Made by a program: the position numbers and the translations under genes. A stretch of DNA of 14,265 bases from Verrucomicrobiota bacterium (GTDB lineage: Bacteria; Verrucomicrobiota; Verrucomicrobiia; Opitutales; Opitutaceae), in NCBI GenBank assembly GCA_030916665.1, contig JAUPWC010000586.1:1-14265 (forward strand), written 5' to 3'. The notes below the pieces were generated by a model, which saw only the letters and a list, made by a program, of their open reading frames with translations, was not told where the DNA came from and searched no databases. This document shows, in pieces, positions 6,682 to 13,072 of this stretch (the first letter of the stretch is position 1; every line of letters begins with the position of its first letter).

Positions 6682-7227
6682 ATGCGGATCATTGCCATCC
6701 TGCTGCCCCTCCTCCTTTGCCCTGTCCTCATGGCGACCCCTTCTGCTTTCACCCCCACGGCCCCCGGCACGATGGAAATAAAAACGCTGCCGGCCGGCAC
6801 GCTGTTGAAATCTGCCGCGCCGGGAGACTACTTCGATCAATCCGGACGTCTCTTCGGTCCGCTCTTCCGCTACATCTCGAAGAACGACATCCGCATGACG
6901 GTTCCCGTCGAGGCCGAAGTCAACGGAGCGGCCATGTATTTCTGGGTCGCCCCGGATGAGGTCCCCAAGGTCGAGGGTTCGGCCGGCGGGGTGACCGTGG
7001 TGCAGGTCCCCGCCCGGCTCGTCGCCTCCGGCGGCGGGAGGGGCGGCTACACCCGGAAGAACTTTGAGGCCGCGCAGGAACGCCTGCGCGCGTGGCTGGC
7101 CGAACAAAAGGAAGTGGAAGCCGCCGGTCCGGCCTATGCGGTCTATTGGAACGGCCCGATCACCCCGTGGTTCCTCCGTCAATACGAGGTCCACCTCCCG
7201 GTGCGGCTGAGGAATCCCGGCGCCTGA
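6682..7227 (+). CDS. Exported SOUL-family heme-binding protein
   Basis: A 181-residue protein with a signal peptide (MRIIAILLPLLLCPVLMATP, cleavage near residue 22) and one SOUL/HBP domain, a family that binds heme or other tetrapyrroles. Diagnostic blocks are LFRYISKNDIRMTVPVEAEV (61-80) and, at the end, YWNGPITPWFLRQYEVHLPV (155-174). The frame is open from an ATG at 6607, six bases after the thioesterase stop. That would add 25 Pro-rich residues before the signal peptide, so the ATG at 6682 is preferred. It is the last gene of the cluster. Most bacterial SOUL proteins I know of are cytosolic, so periplasmic targeting is of mild note. No strong terminator follows. Confidence 0.9.
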   Translation: MRIIAILLPLLLCPVLMATPSAFTPTAPGTMEIKTLPAGTLLKSAAPGDYFDQSGRLFGPLFRYISKNDIRMTVPVEAEVNGAAMYFWVAPDEVPKVEGSAGGVTVVQVPARLVASGGGRGGYTRKNFEAAQERLRAWLAEQKEVEAAGPAYAVYWNGPITPWFLRQYEVHLPVRLRNPGA

Positions 7228-7545
7228 TCCGCATCACCGGCCGGAAGGATTGCAGCATAGCCGCAACCGGAAGGCGTCAGGCTTTTCGAGCGCGTTAAGC
7301 TGAGTTCTAGCCGCTTTGGAGCGAAGCGACAACCTGGTCGGTCGCCGATATTCCGCAGTTGAAACACCGAGATCCCAGAGGACGCGGAGCAAAACGAGGA
7401 GCAGCGAGACTGTGCCGCGCTGATGTGATCTTGCGCCCCGTGCTCCCGCGCAGGACTACACCAAGCTGGGCCAAAATGGTAACCCGGATTAACTCAGGGC
7501 AACCCGCGGGCCGCGGAGAGTGAAGGCCAGTCCGGGCAAACGCCT
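7228..7545. other. Gene-free gap between convergent genes
   Basis: About 318 bases separate the SOUL gene and the polymerase, which are convergent. I find no credible gene, RNA or terminator. It holds a copy of the 15-bp repeat (7269-7283) and a TCAGGGCAACCCG motif (7494-7506) shared with 290-302. A long minus-strand open frame through here is an out-of-frame shadow of the polymerase. Confidence 0.6.
7269..7283 (+). repeat. 15-bp dispersed repeat, second copy
   Basis: GGAAGGCGTCAGGCT is identical to 2872-2886 and lies 42 bases past the SOUL stop codon. It is followed by TTTTCGAGC, which the first copy does not share. Confidence 0.5.
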
Positions 7546-8850
7546 TCAGCAGCCTTCCCAGAAATCCGGCGCCTCGGTCTGTTTCAGCGGGCGCACGCGA
7601 CGCTCGCGGCGGGGGTCGATCTCCTCCACCTCGGGCGTGGGGATGCGCGTGTAGGCGATGCGCATCGGGGCGTCCTTCGTCACGCCGAAGGCGCCGCCGA
7701 GATAGACCGTGCCGTGACCGTAAGTCTGGTTGACCGTGTCCACCGCGCTGAACAGCCGCTCCCGCGCGCCGGCCTGACCGGGGTCGAAGAGGTCCGGCGT
7801 GTGCGTGTGCAGCGGCAGCAGGCGCGTGAGCACCACGCCCACCTGCAGGGGCGGGCGCCGCCGCAGCTCCGCGGGGCGCCGCGCCCAGGCCAGCGCGAGC
7901 GCCCGGCTCAGCGCGAAGGTGTCCTGCGTCTCGTTGAACCGGATCTCCTCGGACCACTTCACGTCGTCGCGGTAGCCCACGAAGACGCTGAGCGCGCCGG
8001 CGCAGTGCGCGATGTGGCGCAGGCGCATGGCGGCCTTCTGCAGCAGGCGGTGCAGCACGGCCCCCGCGCGGGCGTCGGTGCGGAGGGCGGGCGGCAGCAC
8101 GTGGGAGTGGCCGACGGTCTAGTTGCCCTCGCAGTGAAAGGGAATGTGCTCCCCGCGCAGGCGGCAGAACATGCGTTCGCCCTCCACCCCGCCCCACACG
8201 CCGCGGAGCTCGGCCTTGGTCGCGGCGTAGAGCCGGGCCGGGGTGTCGATGCCGTGCGCCCGCAGCCGCGCTTCCATGCGCTCGCCGATGCCGAGGAAGT
8301 CCTGCAGTTTCAACCCGAGGAGCCGCGCGGGCAGGTCCTGTTCCTCGATCACGACGAGACCGTCGGGCTTCTGCAGGTCCGAGGCCATCTTCGCGAGCAG
8401 CCAGTTGGGCGCGATGCCGATGGAACTGGTGAGGCAGGGTCCGACCTCGCGCCGCACGCGCGCCTTGATGTCGCGGGCCACGCGCTCGGCCTTTTCGCGC
8501 GGCGCGAACGTGGCCGTGAGGTCGCACTCCATCTCGTCGATGGACTTGATCTCGGAGACGTGGATGCAGGCCTCGATCACCTCGCGCAGCCGGCGGTGGT
8601 AGGCGATATAGACCTCGGGCCGCGCCTCGACCAGCGTGAGTTCTGGGCAGCGCAGCCTCGCCTCGCCCACGCCCATCTCGGCCCGCACGCCCCGGGCCTT
8701 GGCCGCGTAACTCACCGAGATCGTGCAGGTCGTGTCGGCCACCACCGGCACCACCGCCACCGGCCGCCCGCGCAGCGCCGGCTGCTCCTGCTGCTCGCAC
8801 GAGGCGAAGAAGGAGTTGAAATCCACCGCGAGCGTCCGGAGCGGGTGCAT
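7546..8850 (-). pseudogene. Y-family DNA polymerase (Pol IV-like) interrupted by in-frame TAG
   Basis: Y-family translesion polymerase, about 434 residues if the TAG at 8119-8121 (codon 244) is read through. Codons on both sides are in the same frame without indels. N-terminal half: VDFNSFFASCEQ (catalytic D10), SIDEME (D105, E106), SSIGIAPNWLLAKMASDLQK (142-161) and a helix-hairpin-helix-like LGIGERMEARLRAHGI. The TAG falls after FHCEGN, at the thumb to little-finger junction. The remaining 190 residues (TVGHSHVLPPALRTD to FWEGC) form the DNA-gripping little finger with normal codon use. Without readthrough a 243-residue protein lacking the little finger results, which would bind DNA poorly. 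The gene is divergent from the YkgJ-like gene and has a palindrome at 8913-8930 upstream. The damage looks recent, or it is an assembly error or a recoded stop. The ATG at 8850 gives the canonical N-terminus. Confidence 0.85.
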
Positions 8851-8912
8851 ACCGCATTCGCCGCCCGGCGACAACCCGCCGCAAGACCCTAAACGGCTTT
8901 GTGAACAACCTC

Positions 8913-8930
8913 CTGACAGCGCCCTGTCAG
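8913..8930. promoter_or_regulatory. 7-4-7 palindrome upstream of the polymerase, possible operator
   Basis: CTGACAG, CGCC, CTGTCAG forms a perfect 7-base dyad with a 4-base spacer, the size of LexA-type operators. It lies 63 bases upstream of the polymerase start in the shared upstream region of two divergent genes. On the minus strand a TTGACC (8958-8953) sits where a -35 could place this dyad at the -10/start region, but no good -10 is present. It matches neither the E. coli nor the Bacillus SOS box, so SOS control is a hypothesis. Confidence 0.4.
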
Positions 8931-9045
8931 CACACGGTCGTCCGACGAAACCGGTCAAATAATTCCGCTCTTCAGAGGGCGGTCGGACAGAGTCAGGCGG
9001 CTAGACGCTCCATTTGCTTGGGAGGGGCAGTCGTAGAATCAGGAG

Positions 9046-9405
9046 GTGAGGTCCGTCGGATGGGGGCAACTTCGGGCCTCGTTTCTTCCGCCCGAGCAAA
9101 GAACCATCGCCAGCAGTCGGCCGACCTGCTGTCGTGCGTCCATCTCCCTTCCTCCCAATCTTCCTGCCTGCTCCGGCTGCGGGCGTTGCTGCCATCTCGT
9201 CGTCGAACTTCGCCCGGGCGACTGCATCCCGGAGGAGCTGATCGCCTGGCATGATGGCGTGCCCTGCATGGACCAGCGCGGCGACGGCGCCTGCGTGGCC
9301 CTCGATCCCCTGACCTCACTCTGCACCCGCTACGACTCGCGACCGCAAACCTGCCGCGACTTCGCCCGCGGCGGCACCCTCTGCCGCCAGATTCTATTCC
9401 CGTAA
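9046..9405 (+). CDS. YkgJ-family cysteine-cluster protein
   Basis: A small protein of the YkgJ family (putative zinc- or iron-binding), with ACSGCGRCCHL giving C42, C45, C48 and C49. Further cysteines follow at 60, 74, 83, 93, 103 and 113, and the family ending is CTRYDSRPQTCRDFA. The function of the family is not established. The frame contains no ATG. The only start is the GTG at 9046, preceded directly by AGGAG, which is too close to be an ideal ribosome site. The first 38 or so residues look unlike the family, so the N-terminus may have been altered or the gene may have lost its original start. The stop is TAA. It is divergent from the polymerase and followed by repeat-rich DNA. Confidence 0.75.
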   Translation: MRSVGWGQLRASFLPPEQRTIASSRPTCCRASISLPPNLPACSGCGRCCHLVVELRPGDCIPEELIAWHDGVPCMDQRGDGACVALDPLTSLCTRYDSRPQTCRDFARGGTLCRQILFP

Positions 9406-9420
9406 GATCCGGACAAGGCT

Positions 9421-9446
9421 TTCAGTCGGACGCGTTCAGTCGGACG
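9421..9446 (+). repeat. Tandem 12-bp repeat
   Basis: TTCAGTCGGACG occurs twice (9421-9432 and 9435-9446) with a two-base spacer, just before the 20-bp dispersed repeat. It marks the left edge of the repeat-rich block running to about 9690. Confidence 0.7.
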
Positions 9447-9450
9447 GAGT

Positions 9451-9470
9451 CAGGCCGTTGTTTGTTGATT
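9451..9470 (+). repeat. Dispersed 20-bp repeat, copy 3
   Basis: CAGGCCGTTGTTTGTTGATT is identical to 866-885 and shares 14 bases with 219-232. Both full copies are preceded by GGA-rich DNA and lie in gene-free DNA. Confidence 0.7.
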
Positions 9471-9524
9471 TAAGAGCCGCCACAAAAGGGCGCTGGCGAA
9501 GGATGTTGTGCCCACCGCGCCGCC

Positions 9525-9550
9525 TTCCACTGGCGCGTCCGTCAGTGGAA
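9525..9550. repeat. Small hairpin overlapping the YciI remnant's stop
   Basis: TTCCACTG (9525-9532) and CAGTGGAA (9543-9550) are perfect 8-base inverted arms around a 10-base loop. The dyad spans the YciI remnant's TGA. There is no T-run, so it is a weak terminator candidate at most; it may be the original gene end structure. Confidence 0.4.
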
Positions 9551-9594
9551 CGGGCGGACCTCGACCGGCGCCCGGCAGAGCTGGCCAAAGGAGG

Positions 9595-9654
9595 CATGCT
9601 TTACCTTTTACCTCGGCGGCTTGGTCGATCTATAAAGGTAAATGGTAAAGCATG
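9595..9654. repeat. 60-bp palindromic repeat (19-bp arms)
   Basis: Left arm CATGCTTTACCTTTTACCT (9595-9613) and right arm AGGTAAATGGTAAAGCATG (9636-9654) are inverted copies with one mismatch, around a 22-base loop. It sits in the breakpoint of the YciI gene and is followed by GACCCCTTTAGC. Read on the minus strand this gives a GGGGTCATG start, like the GGGGTCAG blocks at 12332 and, on the minus strand, near 10850. Such hairpins resemble REP/MITE units moved by RAYT transposases; that identity is inference. Confidence 0.7.
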
Positions 9655-9655
9655 A

Positions 9656-9681
9656 CCCCTTTAGCTCGCCCCTTTAGCTCG
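9656..9681 (+). repeat. Tandem 13-bp repeat
   Basis: CCCCTTTAGCTCG occurs twice without spacing (9656-9668, 9669-9681), followed by CCCG. TCGCCCCTTTAGC at 936-948 shares the core. The repeat supplies the stop codon of the truncated YciI reading frame on the minus strand. Confidence 0.75.
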
Positions 9682-9977
9682 CCCGACCATTTCCTCGTTG
9701 AGCACATTGATCGCGCGATCCATCGCGGCGTCCTTCGCCACCGCCGGGTTGTAGTCGGCGGGGCGGTGAATCGCTACCAGGTCTCTGGGCATAATTTCCC
9801 CAGTGGAGATTTTCGAACCGGGCGGATTGCCCCTGTCTTCACCCTATCGACGAACGATGAACGAACGGCCGGACAGGCGACCACAGGAGAAAAAGACGAT
9901 GGCCAAAAGACCGGGAACCGCTGAGTTCCGCGATCCTCCAGACAGGCTCCATCCTTCTTTCAAGCCGTGCGCCCGCG

Positions 9978-10316
9978 TCACCGCCGCACGGGAGCGCGCG
10001 AGGGACCGCCGGGGCCGCGGCGCGGGCCGCCAGCCATGGGGAGAAGCACCCGACGGGGAGCGGGGGCCACCTTGGCTTCGCGCGCCACACTCACGGACAG
10101 CTTGCGACCGTGAAAATCCGCTTCGTTCATGCCCGCGATGGAGGCGTCCATGTCCTCGGCCGTGGCATAAGTGACGAAGGCGTAGCTGGGCAGGGCCGTG
10201 TCGCGATCAGTTGCGACGAAAATCTTGGCAATGGCCCCAAACGGCCCGAAGGCGGAGCGCAGGTTCTCTTCGGTGGTGGTTTCGGGCAGGTTGCTGACGT
10301 AAACGCGGGTATTCAT
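9978..10316 (-). CDS. Single-RRM RNA-binding protein
   Basis: A 112-residue RNA-recognition-motif protein of the bacterial Rbp type, which binds single-stranded RNA and is often cold-regulated. RNP2 is VYVSNL (5-10). RNP1 is PSYAFVTY (43-50), keeping the aromatic positions Y45, F47 and Y50 but lacking the usual basic-Gly lead. The RRM ends near SVSVARE, and a short basic Gly/Pro/Arg tail follows (AGGPRRGPGGPSRAPVRR), as in other bacterial members. The ATG at 10316 gives the canonical MNTRVYVSNLPETTTEENLR start; the frame is open for 53 more codons upstream, but those residues are not RRM-like. An AT-rich patch at about 10473-10498 might hold the promoter, which would give a long leader. The stop is TGA. 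Confidence 0.93.
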   Translation of the reverse strand: MNTRVYVSNLPETTTEENLRSAFGPFGAIAKIFVATDRDTALPSYAFVTYATAEDMDASIAGMNEADFHGRKLSVSVAREAKVAPAPRRVLLPMAGGPRRGPGGPSRAPVRR

Positions 10317-10692
10317 TAGGAAACGCATGTGGACGATTCTGCACAGTCCGTTCCCGGGAGTGGGTTTCAGGTCGGTCGCGAACCAAGGGTTCCAGCGAGG
10401 ACCACCAGTCACTGCGGCGCGACATGCCACGCCTCCGCCACCATCCGCATACGCCCGGAGAATAGCCAGACCCAATATTTTTCGTTCTGTTTTTCAGATC
10501 TACCGCCCTTGCCGCGGATTCAAACTGTTGGATGCCAACCGATGGAGCGCGCTGCTCCCCAACGCGTTGAGGCGGTGTCTGGTGCCGCGGATACCATATG
10601 GAGCAAGGAAAGCGGAAGGGCGCAGGTTGCGGATATTGATCTCGATGCCAGAAGTAGCGCCGAGCTGGTTCAACTTCGGAGAGCGACCTTCA
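10317..10692. other. Gene-free region upstream of the RRM gene
   Basis: No convincing gene. Open frames run through on both strands (for example 10500-10766 minus), but they match nothing I know and lack ribosome sites. The AT-rich patch 10473-10498 stands out against the GC-rich surroundings and is the best place for a promoter of the minus-strand RRM gene. Confidence 0.5.
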
Positions 10693-10833
10693 TCAATCCC
10701 GGATTCCGCGATTGCCGGTGTAGCCCGATACGCGGCGGGAGCCGCGGGATTTCCGGATGCAGGCACAGATTCCTGTCCCTGCGCTTCCGCGCAGGGCTAT
10801 AAAATCTCAGGCAAAACCGGAATCCGGGTCAAT
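10693..10833. mobile_element. MITE-like element with terminal inverted repeats and 5-bp flanking duplication
   Basis: A 131-base element (10698-10828) begins with CCCGGATTCCG and ends with its exact inverse CGGAATCCGGG. The inverted ends extend to 19 bases with three mismatches (10698-10716 and 10810-10828). TCAAT flanks both sides (10693-10697 and 10829-10833), as a target-site duplication would. Inside are two perfect hairpins: CGCGGC/GCCGCG with a GGGA loop (10731-10746) and CCCTGCGC/GCGCAGGG with a TTCC loop (10777-10796). There is no coding capacity. This is the architecture of a miniature inverted-repeat transposable element; as RNA it could fold as a three-way junction. No parent transposase is in the window. 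Confidence 0.6.
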
Positions 10834-11060
10834 TTCTCCAGTCTGACCCCATATCCGCCGCACCGCGCACCCTCGTCTCTTCGGCTCTCCGGTAGGGTGC
10901 TTGACGGAGGCACGCCGTCCGCAAGCCTGTTCCGCCTGTCGCCGAAGCATGATGCCTGCAACTATCCCCCCATTGCGCCGCGCCAGCTGCCTCGAATTCT
11001 CCTCATACTTCCCGCGGGAGGATCAGCTGGCTTGAGCCAACCCCTTTGCCTGCCCCCACC
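10834..11060. other. Leader region of the cellulase-like gene
   Basis: After the MITE-like element comes AGTCTGACCCC (on the minus strand a GGGGTCAGACT repeat motif, about 10840-10850), then about 200 bases without a gene. A TTGACG at 10901-10906 resembles a -35 box, but no fitting -10 follows. The only clear structure is the dyad at 10982-11031. Confidence 0.45.
10982..11031. promoter_or_regulatory. Long dyad before the cellulase-like gene
   Basis: GCCAGCTG (10982-10989) and CAGCTGGC (11024-11031) are perfect 8-base inverted arms. Between them lies an 8-base palindrome CCCGCGGG (11011-11018). The dyad ends 29 bases before the ATG at 11061, so it could be a leader hairpin or paired regulator half-sites. 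This is not established. Confidence 0.3.
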
Positions 11061-12362
11061 ATGGAAAACATCCCCGCGCTCGACCGGCCTTGGAGCCGCC
11101 GCCACTTCCTCAAGCAGACCGCCGCGGCGGTAACGGCCGCCGCACTTTCGCCCCACGCCACCCTGGCTGCATCGCCCAAACGAGCCGCCCCGGTTCCGCG
11201 CTGCATCACCATGTGGGACTTTTCCTGGATTGAGCGGCGCTGGCCTGGCGCCGGCTATGAGGACTGGCCGGCGGTGCTCGACGAACTCCTGGACCGCGGC
11301 TACGACGCCATCCGCCTCGATGCATTTCCTCACTTGGTGGCGACGGCCCCGGAAAAGGAATGGACCCTCCTGCCGGTCTGGCAGGTGCATGACTGGGGCA
11401 GCCCTGCGATCAATCGCGTTCGAATCCAGCCGGGCCTGCATCAGTTTATCGGCCTGTGTGCCGAGCGCGGCATCAAGGTGGGCCTTTCGAGCTGGTACCG
11501 CGAAGACGCCGAACAGACGCGCCTGAAGATTGCCAACGCCGGGATCATGGCGGAGCAGTGGGTCGTGACCCTGGAGGGGCTCCGGCGCGCCGGCCTGCTG
11601 GACACGATTCTTTATGTCGATCTGTGCAACGAATGGCCGGGCGACCTGTGGGCGCCGTTCTTCCGCAACGAGCCGCCCGAGCTCACCTGGGGCGGCTGGC
11701 ACACGGAAGCCTCGATGCGCTGGATGCGCGAGTCGTGCGCGGCCGTGCGACGCGAGTTCCCCGAGCTGCCCATCGGCTATTCCTTCGAACCCCGCGAGCC
11801 GGAGCGGTTGGAGGGAATCGACCTCGGCTTCGCCGACTACGCCGAACCCCACCTCTGGATGGCGCAGGCCAATGACGGCGAATTCTACAAGTTGACCGGC
11901 TACAAATACGACCGGTTCACCTTTGACAGCTACAATGCGGTCGCCGCCAAGGGCGAAGCGACGTATCGCGCCCGGCCGGGCTACTGGCAGGAAGTCTTGC
12001 GTGATCGCGTCCGACGCGTGGCGGCAGGACTCCGCCCCCATCGACTGCCGTTGATGACGACCGAATGCTGGGGCGTCGTGGACTACCGCGACTGGCCGTT
12101 GCTGGACTGGAACTGGGTGAAGGAACTCTGTGAGATCGGCGTGGAAACCGCCGCGGCCACGGGCCAGTGGGCGGCGATTGCGACCAGTAATTTCGCCGGT
12201 CCGCAATTTCACGGCATGTGGCGCGATGTGGCCTGGCACCAGCGGCTGAACGCGCAGATCCGGCGTGCCGCGGTGCTGCCGGAACTCCATGGATCGAAGC
12301 TCGTGCGCCGCCTCCAAGGCGTAGGCCCGACGGGGTCAGGTGACATGAGTGGCAGCCAGTGA
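11061..12362 (+). CDS. Tat-exported cellulase-like glycoside hydrolase
   Basis: A 433-residue exported protein of the cellulase-like (GH5-like, clan GH-A) type. A perfect twin-arginine motif, SRRHFLK (12-18), precedes an Ala-rich h-region ending near ATLAA, so it is exported folded. Barrel landmarks fit clan GH-A: YDAIRLDAFP (81-90), then YVDLCNEWPGDLW (185-197) with the N-E pair (N190, E191, candidate acid/base), and LPLMTTECWG (329-338) with E335 as candidate nucleophile. The substrate is unknown. The ATG at 11061 is preferred to a TTG 15 bases upstream; no Shine-Dalgarno is present. The last residues (VGPTGSGDMSGSQ) are encoded by a GGGGTCAGGT-type repeat, so the original C-terminus and stop appear to have been overwritten. 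Confidence 0.85.
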   Translation: MENIPALDRPWSRRHFLKQTAAAVTAAALSPHATLAASPKRAAPVPRCITMWDFSWIERRWPGAGYEDWPAVLDELLDRGYDAIRLDAFPHLVATAPEKEWTLLPVWQVHDWGSPAINRVRIQPGLHQFIGLCAERGIKVGLSSWYREDAEQTRLKIANAGIMAEQWVVTLEGLRRAGLLDTILYVDLCNEWPGDLWAPFFRNEPPELTWGGWHTEASMRWMRESCAAVRREFPELPIGYSFEPREPERLEGIDLGFADYAEPHLWMAQANDGEFYKLTGYKYDRFTFDSYNAVAAKGEATYRARPGYWQEVLRDRVRRVAAGLRPHRLPLMTTECWGVVDYRDWPLLDWNWVKELCEIGVETAAATGQWAAIATSNFAGPQFHGMWRDVAWHQRLNAQIRRAAVLPELHGSKLVRRLQGVGPTGSGDMSGSQ

Positions 12363-12392
12363 TGTCCACGGTCCGTCAAGTCAGGTGAACCC
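12332..12392 (+). repeat. Dispersed GGGGTCAGGT-type repeat block
   Basis: The block starts with GGGGTCAGGT inside the 3' end of the cellulase-like gene. GTCAGGTGA occurs twice (12335-12343 and 12380-12388), and the distal part (12371-12392) matches 280-301 at 19 of 22 bases. It has no coding motif of its own. GGGGTCAG-type sequences also occur on the minus strand near 10850 and, as GGGGTCATG, at 9651-9659. Confidence 0.6.
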
Positions 12393-12442
12393 CCAACCTG
12401 AACCTGTCGCCCGCGCTCAGACGCCGCCAGCCGTTGCCCGTT

Positions 12443-12949
12443 TCACTTCGCCGGGGTTTCCGGCGCGTTGGTGTTCCAGATGTTGGAATAGATCTTCCAG
12501 ACCCCTTCTTCCTTTCTCCAGATATTCACGTATTTCCCCGTCTCGCGGGTGTTCTCCTTGCCGTAGACCATGACGTAATTGCCCTGATCGATCAGCAAAT
12601 CCTCGTTGCCGTAGAAGTCGGTGGTCTCCTCGCGAAATTCCGCAACGCCGCCCGCAAGATACTCCGCCGTCAGCTTGGCGATGGCCGCGCGGCCGATCAC
12701 GGGATCGGCCCCGGGCGGGAGGCACTTCGCATCCAGCGTGAACATGGCGTCGATGGTCGCCTGGTCGCCCTTCACATGGGCGAGCGTGAAGCGGCGGTTG
12801 TTGGCCTCGATCACCTTTCTCATCGCCGCCAGGTCGAAGCCGCCGCCGGCTTTGGCGATCGGAGCGGACGTCGCCTGCAAGTCGCTGCCCACGAGGGCTA
12901 CCGATAACACCACGATAGAGGCCAGGAGGGAGACAAAGGATTTTTTCAT
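12443..12949 (-). CDS. Secreted DUF4440/SnoaL-like (NTF2 fold) protein
   Basis: A 168-residue protein with a Sec signal peptide (MKKSFVSLLASIVVLSVALV, cleavage around residues 24-28) and one DUF4440/SnoaL-type NTF2-like domain, a cone-shaped fold used for small-ligand binding or as a ketosteroid-isomerase-like scaffold. Typical blocks are MRKVIEANNRRFTLAHVKGD, then DAMFTLDAKCLPPG and the C-terminal YVNIWRKEEGVWKIYSNIWN (140-159). No catalytic assignment is possible. It is convergent with the cellulase-like gene and lies in the same direction as the second lipocalin copy, 123 bases beyond that copy's ancestral stop. The ATG at 12949 fits the signal peptide. The stop is TGA. Confidence 0.9.
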   Translation of the reverse strand: MKKSFVSLLASIVVLSVALVGSDLQATSAPIAKAGGGFDLAAMRKVIEANNRRFTLAHVKGDQATIDAMFTLDAKCLPPGADPVIGRAAIAKLTAEYLAGGVAEFREETTDFYGNEDLLIDQGNYVMVYGKENTRETGKYVNIWRKEEGVWKIYSNIWNTNAPETPAK

Positions 12950-13072
12950 GATGCCAGCCGGGGTTGATTCATTGCGCGGCCCCGAAATGAACCCGGGATC
13001 GGAAATGACCGCAAGCGCGGGAAGGACAAGCCAGCGGGTCGGCCGGGCGGGTCTGCTTCACCTTCTACCTCA

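Larger units (their letters stand above)
9542..9792 (-). pseudogene. YciI-family gene, middle replaced by repeats
   Basis: From an ATG at 9792 (GGGGA-like ribosome site about seven bases upstream) the minus strand encodes LVAIHRPADYNPAVAKDAAM and then VLNEEMV. This is the N-terminus of a YCII/YciI-related protein, a small alpha/beta-barrel family of about 110-120 residues. After EEMV the frame enters the tandem repeat (9656-9681) and ends at TAA (9661-9663), giving only 43 residues. Beyond the palindromic repeat (9595-9654), in a different frame, comes FGQLCRAPVEVRPFH and TGA (9542-9544), which looks like the C-terminus of the same family. Roughly 60 central residues are missing. I read this as one gene whose middle was deleted and replaced by repeat DNA. 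The C-terminal match is from memory of the family and is less certain than the N-terminal one. Confidence 0.65.

Noticed and set aside
7714..8892. 392-codon plus-strand frame opposite the polymerase
   Set aside because: It is antisense to the recognised polymerase, with no start context and no domain.
7307..8908. 533-codon minus-strand frame across the polymerase
   Set aside because: Arg/Ala/Pro-rich and out of frame with the polymerase motifs. It continues through the in-frame TAG only because it is a shadow frame.
9914..9929. Possible terminator downstream of the RRM gene (minus strand)
   Set aside because: Only a 5-bp stem (GGAAC/GTTCC) with an interrupted T-run. Too weak to call.
10500..10766. 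88-codon minus-strand frame before the RRM gene
   Set aside because: No recognised family, it overlaps the inverted-repeat element, and there is no ribosome site. I cannot fully exclude a small gene, but nothing supports it.
10327..11133. 268-codon plus-strand frame between the RRM and cellulase-like genes
   Set aside because: It runs through the MITE-like element and the leader with no motif, and overlaps the true start at 11061 in another frame.
10962..12317. 451-codon minus-strand frame opposite the cellulase-like gene
   Set aside because: Shadow frame; the plus strand has a Tat signal and catalytic motifs in the expected order.
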